A stretch of 64,000 nucleotides of DNA from the NCBI RefSeq assembly GCF_902150065.1, contig NC_043986.1:15513890-15577889 (forward strand). The letters are read 5' to 3'. Source of the DNA: Myripristis murdjan. Lineage: Eukaryota > Chordata > Actinopteri > Holocentriformes > Holocentridae. The translations under genes were made by a program, and so were the position numbers. Under the pieces are notes generated by a model, which saw nothing but the letters and a program-made list of their open reading frames with translations, had not been told where the DNA came from and ran no database searches. Positions 1 through 12,425 of the stretch are shown one piece after another; the first letter of the stretch is position 1, and each line of letters starts with the position of its first letter.

Positions 1-170
1 GGCAGCGAAGATGAAAGGAGGAGAATAAAGGACGTGTAATTCTCATAATAACTTTCCTGTTAGCTAAAGCGCTTCACTGCCACGACACACAGCCGCTGAG
101 ACACGCACATACTGTACCTGAATTTTGTGATTACCTTGCTAAGCCTAATTCCTCCTCCCCCCCCCGCCAG

Positions 171-1252
171 GCGTCTCGACGCTAACCTGCTGTCTGAGGT
201 CCCGGCTGGGGCCTTTCGTGGCGTTCGGTCCCTCAGACACCTGTGGCTGGATGACAACTCCCTAACAGAGATTCCAGTGACGGCCCTGGACTCTCTGCCC
301 TCGCTCCAGGCCATGACTCTGGCCCTCAACCAGATCACGCACATCCCAGATCACGCCTTCACCAACCTCTCCGCCCTCGTCGTCCTGTGAGTGGCATTTA
401 GTTTAGTTTGTTGAGCTGGTAGCACTTTATTTTAACGCCACCGCCATTTAAGCATTTATAGACAAGAGTAAAAAAAATAACTAACACACTGTAACAGAAT
501 GGTAAGCACATAAAAGGATAACATTAACATTTACAAATAGTGAACTGATAATTTTGGAGATCATAGCAAACAGTGCTCTATGAAAATTGTTAATTCACCG
601 TTTATGCATCTTACAGTTATCCTTGTATGTGCATAGTATTAAGTTATAGTGTGTCATGTATTCAAGGTTTGCTAATTCTGTTGCTTCTTGTAAATCCCTT
701 CTTAAAACATGCTTTTTTAAGAAAGCATTTGAGAGTGTTTGAAGTTATAATCTTGCGGGTTTACTTGTGATCTTGTTTTCTTTTTAAATGATCTTTTATT
801 CCATTTTAATGATTCCTGAGGTCTAATTTTATCCTGAGGTTACAGTTTATTGTTTTTTCTCTGCTGTTGCTTGTTTTGTTACTTTGTGACTTTGTAAGAA
901 AGGTGCTATATAAATTAAGTTTATTATTATTAGAACTGTTTACACACCATTTAGAAATGTTTCATGTGGGGGGGAGTTTTCGGTTCCAGAGTTCTTTGTT
1001 TGGAGCTGGATTTGGGTTTCTCAGTTTACCCGAGAAATAATTTGTTCCGATGACTGAAAACGGAGCAGTGATGATTGTAGTGTGGAAATATTTTTTTCAG
1101 AAAGTCATTTTTGATTTCTTGAAAAATGTTTGTGGCCTTTATGCAGTCATCTCCATAACAACCAGATCCAGAGCATGGGTGAGAGAAGCTTTGAGGGTCT
1201 ACATAGTCTGGAGACACTGTGAGTATCTCTTTCTCTCACTCACTCACATGCG

Positions 1253-1300
<48 letters not shown>

Positions 1301-2575
1301 TAAGTTGATTTCATTAGTTAAATGACTACCTGTTCTGTTTCCCCAAACACTGACCCAGTTATCATGATGACATGATGAGAAAGTATCATCAACTATCAAC
1401 AGCTAATCAGTATGCTAGTGTTTAGACTAATCACATTGCCTTACAATAACCCTGAAGATAAACGGCGAATCAGCTGTAATACAATCTCAAAAAAGTAATA
1501 AGACACAGTGACAGCCTTGAACTCGCTCACTTATGTTATGGGCATAAGTACAACCAAGTTTCTTTTTGTATCCGTGTGTTTGGTGCGGCTTGGATTATCT
1601 GATCTCTATTTATACACCATAAACTGTATTTCTAGTGTGCCCCCAAAATAATGAATCAAGACATGTAGTGCTAAATCATAAAGTCATTATGATTAATACC
1701 CTAGCTATTCCAGCAGGTGTTTTAAGGTTGCATAAAAACCGCAGCCACCAAATGAAGGATTGGAATGAAAATGGAAGGATGGAAAGTTCCCCTTTGATTG
1801 GCTTGAAGTAACATCAACAGATTCCTCTGTGTTTTGTAAGAGTAACTGCTGAGCTGGGGCTGAGGTCAAATACGGCTCAGCATGACTAAGAGAGCTGTTT
1901 GAGCGTACGTGCTGTAGCCGTGATACCTTGATCTTAAGCCCATGCGTGTATGGTCCCAGCAAAAAAAAAAAAAAAAAAAAAAAAAAGATCAGTCTTTTCA
2001 TAGAGAGAGAGAGAGAGAAAGAGAGAGAGACAGACAGACAGAAAGGGGGGTGAGGGGGGCAATCATGTCTACTGCTGCAAAAATTCATGGTGGTCTAGTG
2101 AACACGCCATTTTTGACACATGTTGTTTAACGGCCTGCTGAAGTGTAAAAAATTATGTGTTCCTTTTTATGATTGTGTGTGTGTGGGCATATGCATGTGT
2201 GTGCATACGTGAAAGTACACGCACACTTCTGCCTGTACTCTTGCAGGCGTGTGTCCGTGTCCGGCCAGCTTAACACTCTATTTAAAAGCCATTATCCATA
2301 CTGGGAAATGTGAGGGAACAGGGTGTAAGTCTGGAGAAAGATGATGAGGGGGATGAAGGGAGGCGAGAGAATGAGAAAAGGAGGGATGGAGCTCTCCGGA
2401 CCAGAATAGTGTGTGTTAAAGTGTTTGGACCCTAGGTGGTGAGGAGAGAGAGATGATTCAGCGGGATAGGATGACAGGTGTCATTGACGTGGTGATTGTG
2501 CTGGTATGAGGAGTTAATCTCTCAGTGGCCTTGCTTATGAGAAATAGGAGAGGCCATCTGCATTGCCACCAACCC

Positions 2576-2622
<47 letters not shown>

Positions 2623-4713
2623 CTCCACTGTGTGTATTATAAAATCATTACTATGATGAGTTGTCAGAAAAGAACTGTTTGAAAAATACAACGGCATATG
2701 CGGACAAGACAGGGCATAAACAGACAGACAAATACTTCAACATTGCCTCATACTCAAACACACACGTGCACAGACACACTCCCTAAATGTCCACAAGCAT
2801 ATGAAGCACATAAACTCACATACACACGCACATGCACAGAAACACATATATACTCAAGAGATAAAACCCTTTTCCCTGCCACCTGTACATGAGCTGTGTC
2901 AACCATAGCAACGGTTGTTTTGGTGCAGCTTGTTGCCGTGACAACTCAGTGCTTCCTGAGAAACTAATAGGAGACAGACCATAATAATCAGGTCAGAGCA
3001 GCAAAGATCAAGGGTCAAATCAAGACTTCACACTCTCCAGCTGTCAGCCCCTCAGAAAGGACAGCGAAATGCTGTGCATAAATACACTCAGTCACACACA
3101 CAGACACACAGACACACACACACACACACACACACACAATGCACACACATATACAAAAAACATCAGATACGGGTAAATCATAATTTCTTTTGCAGGGAAG
3201 TTTGAATGTGTTTCAATACATTATTTAGTCATCAGAGTGTGTCTCTTCATCTCCCTCTGTTTCTGTCACTCTATATCTTTGTCTGCCCCGCTCTCTCTCA
3301 CTTTCTCTCAGGGATTTAAACTATAATGATCTGCAGGAGTTCCCTGTGGCCATCAGGACACTGACTAAGCTTCAGGAACTGTGAGTATACACACACACAC
3401 CTGCCCGGCATGACTATCGTGGTTGCATTATCCCAAATAATCCCGTTAAGTGATTTTAATGTGGCACTCGGATACAATCTCTCTCACCCTAAACAGGTGC
3501 TGGCTACACCCCCACACACCCGCTCAACTGCACGTCCACACACACACATGCACACTCACGCGCGCTAAATATGATTTCCCTCCACTTCAGCAGATGTTCA
3601 GCAGCGTGTATGTGTGTCACAGATACAGTGTGTGTGTGTGTTTACATCTCATGTATCCTAAAATGTTTTTCAGCTGTGCAGCGACAGGTGCGACATGAGG
3701 ACATATGATTTGCCTCTCTCGTTCGCAAACACACCCTCTTTCTCCTCCACCTCTTTCACACAATACACACACTGACAAAATCAAAAACATATTGATGTGT
3801 CTGAATCACTTTATGTGTTTATATTTGCAGAGGCTTCCATAACAACAATATCAAAGCCATCCCTGAGAGAGCCTTTGTGGGAAACCCTCAACTGCAGACC
3901 ATGTGAGCATAATACATAGGCACGCACCCACAGATGTGATGTATGTATGTCATCATCAAGAACAGTGCTGTTCTCACATGGGCCGGTACTGACTGATATC
4001 AGCTTTAAAAAATAACATCAATATTGGTCCAAAAAGTATTTTTACTGATGATATTTGGCTGATTGTGAAATTTGGCATGTATATGACCGTTTTGTGTCAC
4101 TTAATACAGCTGTAAAATTAGCAACAGAGCAAAAATACCCGTCTGAAAAGCAGAACTGGTTTTATACCTGCATTTGTACTTGATTTTGACAAAAAATCAT
4201 GTTGATACTGTTATTGGTCATTATACGTGGGAAAGATATTGGATACAAAATTAATATCAAAAATGCATATGTTTTCATCCTTAGCTGTCTCTTGCAAAAA
4301 CAAATTAATGAAAATATGCTAAGCATTCTTTTCTTCCTTTCAGTCATTTCTATGAGAACCCCATCCAGTTTGTGGGAAAATCTGCTTTCCAGTTCTTACC
4401 TAAGCTGCACACACTGTAAGTATGCGGTCAGTACAAACCATTCCAGTGAGTTAGCCCAAACACTGTTTAAATCATTCTCTGTCCCTAGCAGTGAGAGTTG
4501 AGTGGACATGTGTAATGGCCTACTGAATGATGTTGTGTTAGCTTATTGCTGCGCAGTGTGCTGATGTGGTAAGAGAGTGTGTGTTGTAAGAGCATGTTGA
4601 ATGGTGTGACTTATGATGTCTTGTGAGACAGCCAAAACAGCTTGTGTTGATGTTGGAGGCAAGCATGATGGCTGAAATGAGCTGTTAGACAAGGCCTGTG
4701 TGTATGTGTGGAA

Positions 4714-4768
<55 letters not shown>

Positions 4769-7700
4769 TTCATTCTGACACGTTCCTCCCTGTCCATCTG
4801 CAGTTCCCTCAACGGAGCAACCCAGATCCGAGAGTTTCCCGATCTGAAAGGAACCACCAGCCTGGAAATATTGTGAGTGTCTCCCTTATCCCAGACACAC
4901 ACACAGTACCAACGCACAAAAACACACAGACACACTCTTCTAGGGAGGCTTCACCACACTGACACTGAGGTTGAGGGCAGAGTTAAAGTCCTGGGAGAGT
5001 TGAGAAAGAAGAGGAGCAGACTGAAAGACACAAGAGGGAGAAAAATAGAGAAAAAGAATGGCCAGGAGAAACAAAGAAGGGATCGAGAGGGTTAGACAGA
5101 GGGGTGTTGGTGTCGGCTTGTCATGCCAGCCACTGACAGGTTTTGCCAACTTACAGAGCCCCTGTCTGACCAAGTTAGAGTCACAGGACAGGGGGATCCT
5201 TTCGCTTGCCTGCACCTCAACAATGATCAGAGGACTTGTACACACTCTTCACTCTTCTCTCTTTCTCTCTCTCTGCAGGACGTTAACCAGGGCTGGTCTC
5301 TCAGCTCTCCCTCAGGATCTGTGTGAGCAGCTGCCTCACCTCAGAGTGCTGTGAGTACACACATGCAAACTAAAAACACACTCACACACATGCACATGTA
5401 CAGAGGTAGAAAAACTTCTACACAAAACCCAAAATGTGGGGAGCTGTACCCTCAAGCAATTATTTGTACAGTTACAATGCCATGAAATCCAACCACCCGC
5501 CAAATCATTGTCCTTCTATTGCCTTGCTCACAGAATTGACTTTTCAACCCCAAAGACTCGAATAATGCTGTCACCCCCATCATTTCCCACGCAATAAATC
5601 CACAGCTGGTCATTCTGTTTTATGTGTGTGTGTGTGTGTGTTGTAGGGAGCTGTCTTACAACCAAATCGAGGATCTGCCCAGCTTTTACCACTGCTCTGC
5701 ACTACAGGAAATGTGAGTACTTTAACCCCCCAGCCTGCCACTATGTATAGTGTATGTAGAGTGTACTTACATGGAGTGTATATACTTTTTTCTCCTTAGA
5801 GGACTACAGCATAACCAAATCAAAAGGATAGAGTCAAGCACGTTCCAGCAGCTCACCTCTCTACGAGCTCTGTAAGTCAAACTCTGTCCTAATTATAGGT
5901 TCTCACCTACACTTTTCACAGAATTTTCTTGGAAATGCATTGCCTGGAGCTACATACCACATTTACAACTCAATACTGACATCTAGTGGCAAAAGAGAGA
6001 GTTTAAGAAAAGAGTTTATCCATATTTTCAGTCCTGTTCAGTTCAACTCAATTCAGGTTCTCTATTCTCTGCTAGTGATCTGAGCTGGAACATCATTGAG
6101 TGGATTCACCCAGATGCCTTTGTCTCTCTGCACTCGCTGATCAAACTGTAAGTAAACATATAAGCTGAGATACACAGCAGTAAAACTCTCCTCCCTCTCA
6201 TCTGGTCCTTCATCAGAGTCCCTCTCCTCCCAAGAGGAAATACTGAAGTTTGTGTATCTTTAATTAAAGAAAGGCTTTGTGTCAGGGCTTTGGCCTTACA
6301 TAAACACTCCATGCTTGAATGTGTATGCCATGGAGAAACTGTTGTCTTTGGCAGGGTCTACAGAGAACACTGATATGTAATTACTGTTTAAAAAACTCCT
6401 CTGTGTGGCCGGCAGACTCATCTCAGGTTCATGCCAACACAAGCTGCATTACTGTGTGAAGACTGGATAAACTATGCCTAGCTAAACAAGCAGATGCACT
6501 AAATCTGACAGGAATTATTATCTGGAGGGGATCTCATAAAGAGCCTCCTTTGAACATTTCATAATATCTAAGACACGGTCTTCTTGTTACCACGGATGAC
6601 CCTCGGCAATATGTGCAATCAAAACATGTTTGGGAGAATGGGTGTTGAACGGACTATTGTAAACATTCATCTGCCCTGACCTGCCCCTTCTCTCTCTGCG
6701 TCTATCTCTCTCTCTCTCTCTGTTCTTGCTCTCAGTGACCTAACTGAGAACCGCCTTAACTCAGTACCAGTTGGAGGTTTGGGAAGTCTTACCCACCTCA
6801 AGCTGAGGGGCAACATGGAGCTGTATGAAGCCTTTAGTCCTGATCACTTCCCACGTATGAGGTAACACATACACACACACTAGCCTGTATCCTTTTGCGT
6901 AGACTGTTTTTTCTTTAAGTTGTTAATCACAGCAGTAAGAGATATAAACAGAAAAGGGATATATGATGAACAATAACACATCCCAAGCAGCCCAGGTGTT
7001 GCCTGACAGGTCTATTTTCATCTCAGCTTATTGGCTGCTGACCCAAGTCTGTATCCTTTGGCTGGCAGGCACAACACACCATATGAGACGCCTCCCTTCT
7101 CCTCAATTACCCTTCCTCCCACCTAAGCTTCCTATAAATATCCTTATTACAGCAAAAACAAGCTTTACACCGGACTAATTAGACTGTATCCCTGCAAGCC
7201 ATTCCTGAATTGAAGCACAACAATGAGGAAGCGTCCATCAGCAAGTTTTATTCCCATTAGTGTGATTAGCATCCCTGAAGGCCTGGCAATGTGAAGCAAG
7301 AGTTAGTGGAGTCAAACTGGTGATCAGGTTTCAAACAAATGAGAGGTGGCAGGTGATCCTGTGGCAATAACATGATAACATTTAGCACGTAGTCCAAAAC
7401 AAAACTCCTGGCTTACTGCCATTTCAAAGATATCACACATGCATACACATGCTCGGCCCCCTCCCTTATGTGCTATTATTACAGACTGTCTTATGTCCCA
7501 GTCCAGGAAAACTACTATCTACCACTTACATTTCTCAGATGTGGAATACAATGTCCACTGGGATGTTTGTACTCTATTCCCTGTTGCAAATAGTCTTTTT
7601 GCCCAGTATCAGGAAACAAACGTCTTCTCTCACTTACATATCTCTGATCTGCACTACCTCTTGTTAAATCTCAGCCACACAATATAATGGTAAATAGCTC

Positions 7701-8010
7701 AGATGTGCACTTGAAATGTAAAACCGTTCAATACAACAATGCAATACAACTGCTGTACATCGGTCCTAAATTATTCAGCCATAACTCTGTATAGTTGTGA
7801 CATACCTTGTTGTTCATATATAGTTCATCCCAGTATTCTATTCACTATTCCTAATTGTTTTCTTTTTGTTGTTGTTGTTGTTGTTTTTCCTCTTTGTTTT
7901 GCGTGATAGAAGTGCCAGAAGCTACTGCAACTGAGTCAAATTCCTTGTATACACAAACACACTTGGCCAATTAAGTTGATTCTGATTCTGATTGCATAAC
8001 ATACACACAC

Positions 8011-8104
<94 letters not shown>

Positions 8105-8197
8105 AGTTCAATAAAACTGATCAATGCAGCTACAGTCATACCTTATTGCTAAGCTGCTAATGCTTAATGCTTTGCTCACTGCAGGAATACTTCATAC

Positions 8198-8232
<35 letters not shown>

Positions 8233-10979
8233 TTCCCACTTATCTCTAGTACAGTCCAGCCATCCATATAGCTTCTGTGTGATCTGGCAAGGTTTCCAGT
8301 CTGTTGCACCCTCCCCTGCCTCCCAGCACTCCAACACAATAAGTAGAGGTCAAACACTGATGTGAACAACTCAAGAGCAACAGCTTATTCCAAAAACTAT
8401 GACACAAAAACCTGGCATAATTCACTGCCCTTAGGGACAAGAAGTTTTATGGAGAACTGCTTCCTGCCACATATCAGTGACACTATCTGTTCTCCTATAT
8501 GCAGGAAATAGTACTGCATTAGTAAACAGAATATAATAAATACAAATTTGGATTTATGATGAAGAATTCCTGTAACATAACATATTGCAGTTTCTTGTCC
8601 TTACCTATTCCTGTCTTTGTTTCTCCCAGGGTGATAGAGATGCCTTATGCCTACCAGTGTTGTGTTTATGGCTCTTGTGATAGCTACAAGTCAGCCAGCC
8701 AGTGGGACACAGAACAGGGCAATGCTGATGAAGACCTACACAAGAGGACAGTAGCCATGTATCCTATCCATGCCGACACACACTGTAAGAAATAACACAC
8801 TTGAGATATCTGTGCGTACACATCTACAATGCATTCTGTACACACAGGGCAAAGGGAAATGTTATACTTGGAAACCTGAGGCCCATAAGTCTGTGTTCAG
8901 TGCCAATACAATAGCTCTATTTCTGTCTTGAATTATTGACACAAGGCTGCTTGAAACATGTCAGAGCCTCAGTGAAACCACAGGTACCTGGCAGCCGGCA
9001 CAAACCCACTTACACTTGAGGGTTTACCCAACCATGCATTCCTACTGCGGGCATTAAATCTAAACAATGTTTAACCCAAATTAAGTCTAAATTAAAACTA
9101 TTAAACTTGCTCCATTAAACATGAAAAGAAACAATGGCTGGGTTTACCAAGGATAACAATAACAAGAAACGAATAGATAATGACAACACTGATTAGAATT
9201 TATTCACCTTTAATTCTATAAAAACAGTCTTGATGAATGAAATTTATGTGGGTGCCAGGTTACTTCTAGAAATAGATTTTTCATGTCACTTCAAAAGGAT
9301 GTAACATTGCCTCCCTTCCAATCCTAACATCTTTCTGCCAGCACCACACACACTCACATACATACTGTACATGCCTATACAGAATAAACTCTTGTACAAA
9401 CCTCATGGGCCTTGTGCAGCAAAAAGCTGGCTCACAGACCTTTGACTCTGACAATGCCATTTTTCAGATGACCCTGACCTAGAAGAGTTCCAGCTAGAAA
9501 TAGAGGAGTCTAAACTACAGACCAGCGTCCAATGCACACCGATTCCAGGTAACTCTGATTCTACATTAAATGGTATAGTTATGTTGTTATCAACTGGTAG
9601 ATGTTCATTTTAGTCAGAAGAATCAATATACTGAGTAAAGGCAAAGAACTGACATCAGTGTCTGCCGCCTTTTTTATGCACTGCTGATGGTTTGTGTTCT
9701 TTCCAATTTTGCAGGGCCTTTCCGCCCCTGTGACTCCCTGCTGGGCAGCTGGCTGGTTCGTGTGGGCTTGTGGTCCATCTCCCTGGTGTCCCTGCTGGGG
9801 AACTCCCTCCTGCTCCTCTCACTCTTCGGCTCAGCTGGCTATCTCTCCCCACTGCGCTTCACGGTGGCCTGCATGGGTGCCTCCAATCTGTTGACAGGTG
9901 TGTGCACGTGCACCTTGGCCCTCGTGGATGCACTAACCCTGGGAGAGTTTGGCCACCATGGTGCTCGCTGGGAAGGGGGTCCTGGCTGTCAGGCAACTGG
10001 ATGGGTGTGGGTGTTTGCATCCGAGGCGAGCGTGCTGCTGTTGACTCTGGCAGCTGTGCAGTGCGGCGTGAGCGTGACATGCGCCCGTGCCTATGGGAAA
10101 TCGCCATCTCTTGGGAGCGTGCGCACGTGCGCTCTCTTCTGCCTAGCTCTCTCCCTCACCCTGGCTTCGCTCCCACTGGTAGGAGTCGGGGAATACGGGT
10201 CGTCCCCATTCTGCCTGCCCTCCCCCCTGCCTCCCCCTTCATCTCGGCCGCCCTCCTCCCTGGCATTCCCTTTGGCTCTCATCATGATGAACACCCTGTG
10301 TCTGCTGATAGTCACAGGTTCTTACATTCGTCTGTACTGGGAGTTACTGAGGGGAGAGTGTGAGGGCCTGTGGGACTGCGCCATGATCAAGCACGTGGCC
10401 TGGCTTATATTCATCAACGGCCTCCTCTATGTGCCTGTAGCTTTCCTCTCCCTCTGCTCCCTGCTGGGCCTCCTCTCTCTAGGGGAGGAGGTACTCAAAT
10501 CAGTCCTCCTGCTCCTCCAGCCCCTGCCCTCCTGCCTCAACCCCCTCCTTTTCCTCCTCTTCACACGAGACCACTCCCAGTTTTTCTTCTGGCCCCGCCC
10601 CAAAGTACGCCCACAGCTGCGCCGGGACCGTACCCTGGACTCGCTGGTTTCCGTGGAGACAGAGAAGAGCTCCTGCTCTGATTCGTCAACGCAGGTGTCA
10701 CTTGCTGATGCTGATGCCCTGTACAGTGGGGGGTCCTCCCCCCAACCCCAGCTTGATCCCATCAGATTTTCCCACTGCTCCTCCACTTCCTCCTCCTCCT
10801 CTGTTCCTCTGATCCCCTGCCAGACGCCATCTCCCAGGGCCAGGGATAGAGACAGAGCGACAGAGAGAGGGAGCCTGAAAGATGAGGAGTGTCTCAAGAG
10901 TTTTGATCAGAATGTGAGCAGCAACACTTGCACTCTTTATCACTCTCCCTTGCCTCCCTCTCTCCCCACTCATCCCTGA
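171..10979 (+). CDS. lgr6: LGR6, leucine-rich repeat G-protein-coupled receptor (5' end outside window)
   Basis: Plasma-membrane receptor of the LGR4/5/6 group, which binds R-spondins and potentiates Wnt signalling (family knowledge). Exons read by frame and GT-AG sites: 171-386, 1147-1218, 3312-3380, 3831-3902, 4344-4415, 4804-4872, 5279-5350, 5647-5712, 5800-5871, 6076-6147, 6736-6861, 8630-8784, 9468-9548, 9715-10979, giving about 826 residues. The LRR exons are mostly 69 or 72 bp, one repeat each, all joined inside a Leu or Ile codon. The first exon holds three repeats in 216 bp. A Cys-rich hinge ([10 protein letters not shown]) and the linker [11 protein letters not shown] follow, then seven hydrophobic helices, all in the last exon, and a Ser-rich tail. 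[15 protein letters not shown] and [13 protein letters not shown] match my memory of human LGR6 better than LGR4 or LGR5. Human LGR6 is about 967 residues, so the signal peptide and first repeats lie before base 1. The next gene, ube2t, is also the neighbour of human LGR6. Confidence 0.96.
387..1146 (+). repeat. LINE 3'-tail-like fragment in an lgr6 intron
   Basis: The intron contains a stretch (about 670-935) ending in GGTGCTATATAAATTAAG followed by TTATTATTATT. This resembles the 3' ends of fish non-LTR retrotransposons, which carry a GTGCTATATAAATAAA-type end and a short tandem tail. No reverse-transcriptase reading frame remains. The family assignment is from memory of similar tails, not from a search. 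Confidence 0.5.
1257..1296. repeat. (CA)n microsatellite in an lgr6 intron
   Basis: About 20 CA units begin roughly 40 bp after the donor of the 1147-1218 exon. The rest of this 2.1-kb intron (1219-3311) holds an A-run plus GA tract (1961-2043), a C-run joined to (AC)n (2573-2621) and a further CA tract (3093-3139). I see no gene in it. Confidence 0.9.
4715..4766. repeat. (GT)n microsatellite in an lgr6 intron
   Basis: About 26 GT units end about 37 bp before the acceptor of the lgr6 exon at 4804. A shorter (TG)n at about 5622-5641 directly abuts the TAG acceptor of the exon at 5647. Confidence 0.9.
7770..7998 (+). repeat. LINE 3' end with GATTCT tail
   Basis: The segment ends CAAATTCCTTGTATACAC..CTTGGCCAATTAAG and then GATTCTGATTCTGATT. 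This is the typical 3' untranslated end and hexamer tail of a fish non-LTR element (recollection of the family). It lies in the 1.8-kb lgr6 intron 6862-8629 and runs straight into the CA tract at 8003. No coding part is left. Confidence 0.6.
8003..8099. repeat. Long (AC)n microsatellite
   Basis: Nearly 50 AC units with one interrupting G lie in an lgr6 intron. A second (AC)n tract lies at about 8199-8231. Apparent open frames here on the minus strand are Val-Cys repeat translations, not genes. Confidence 0.95.
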
Positions 10980-12058
10980 GCCTTCAAGCTAGCTGTCTGG
11001 ATAGCTGGGACACTATGGACAATCATCATACAGTGGCAGCAACAGGCTTGGGTTGTCAGTCCCCAAGTTCCTCACAATGGGTCCACACAGACTGTAGAGT
11101 GCTATAAAGAAGTCTATGAGTGCGCAACAAACTGCCCCTGAAAACAAAAACTGCAACTAAGTCTACCCTTCACAGCACTATTAAAGACTATTAAAATTAA
11201 ACATTACATCATGGCATTACTGTTCAGGACAATCTCAGATGCTATCCAGTGGACTGGGTGAGTCATGGACTCACGTGGATGAGCAAAAAGCTCAAATCAA
11301 AGCCTTAAACTACATGAAAAATCTACGCATCAGACAAATCAGTGGTTTAGACAGGGGGAGTTTAAGTAGAACCAGTAGAGTTTTAAAGTGTAAATGTTTA
11401 TATTGAAATGTGATCTTGCAAGAGACGTGCAGCTTAGAGGTTATAGATTGTTTGGTTACATGTTAAGTGGAGTTATCTTATTTGTTTATGAAATATATGT
11501 TCTATCTTATTGCTAAGGTTCATTTCAGATAAAGGGATTCATCACAGACACATACCAGGTCATTTTACCAGAGTAAGCTAACAGTTCTCATTCACAGTAA
11601 TTTTACTGTCAATTATAAATGATACTCTTCTATATTGTGCAACAGCTTTTATGGAAAAATGTTATGCTTTGTGTGGCAACGAAATGCAACAGATCGCACA
11701 TACAATACAGTTTACATGGTTTTGTCTCAAGTGATTATGCAGTTATCCCCGACATGAGGCAAACAGTCATACAGACTGAATGGGATGTAGCTATGATCTT
11801 TCTACAGACGATTAGAGTAGGCTAGCAATATGTACATACAATGTAACTACCTCTGAACTAGCATGGTATTGATTCACTATAGCCTTATGATGTTTGTCTC
11901 CTTTTTTCTATGATAAACAGCAAATATATAATTTTATATATTAAGAAATAAATCCTTCCTAGTTTGTACAAAAACAAACAAAAAAACAAACAAAAACAGT
12001 CTCGCTACTTTGGATGTACATACTTTGTATACAACTGGTAAGCATTTGATTAAATAAA
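10980..12058 (+). other. Probable lgr6 3' untranslated region with poly(A) signals
   Basis: AT-rich DNA after the lgr6 stop at 10977-10979 with no gene. AATAAA occurs at 11947-11952 and 12053-12058, and either could end the transcript. The next gene, ube2t, is convergent with its stop at 12426, so the two 3' ends face each other across about 370 bp. This gap holds only AT-rich sequence. Confidence 0.6.
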
Positions 12059-12425
12059 AATAATAACTTCATACTGTATTCAAAAACTACTCTGCTTGTG
12101 CAACTATTCCCAAACAGACATCCACACCACACAAGTGGTTTTATGTATTTTATATAAGATTTTAAAAAAAATGTAAATGCTCAATTAGTATTTAAATAAA
12201 CTTTAATATTACTCAGCATTAAAGTAGGCAACATTATACATGCATAAATATGTACATTTGTGTATTAAAAAGATGGATGCACAAATAGAAAATGCAAGTA
12301 AATACTAGCATTGATTAAGAGCAAAAAATGTAATCTCTGTAAGCCAACAAGTGTATTAAGCATGGTCGCTGTGTTAGAGGAAGAAATCCATGTCTCCTCA
12401 AGACTATGACAGGTAAGATGGTAAA

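Noticed and set aside
3959-3974. AGAACAGTGCTGTTCT, similar to a glucocorticoid response element
   Set aside because: The two hexamers are four bases apart, not the three required by steroid receptors, and the site is inside an ordinary lgr6 intron.
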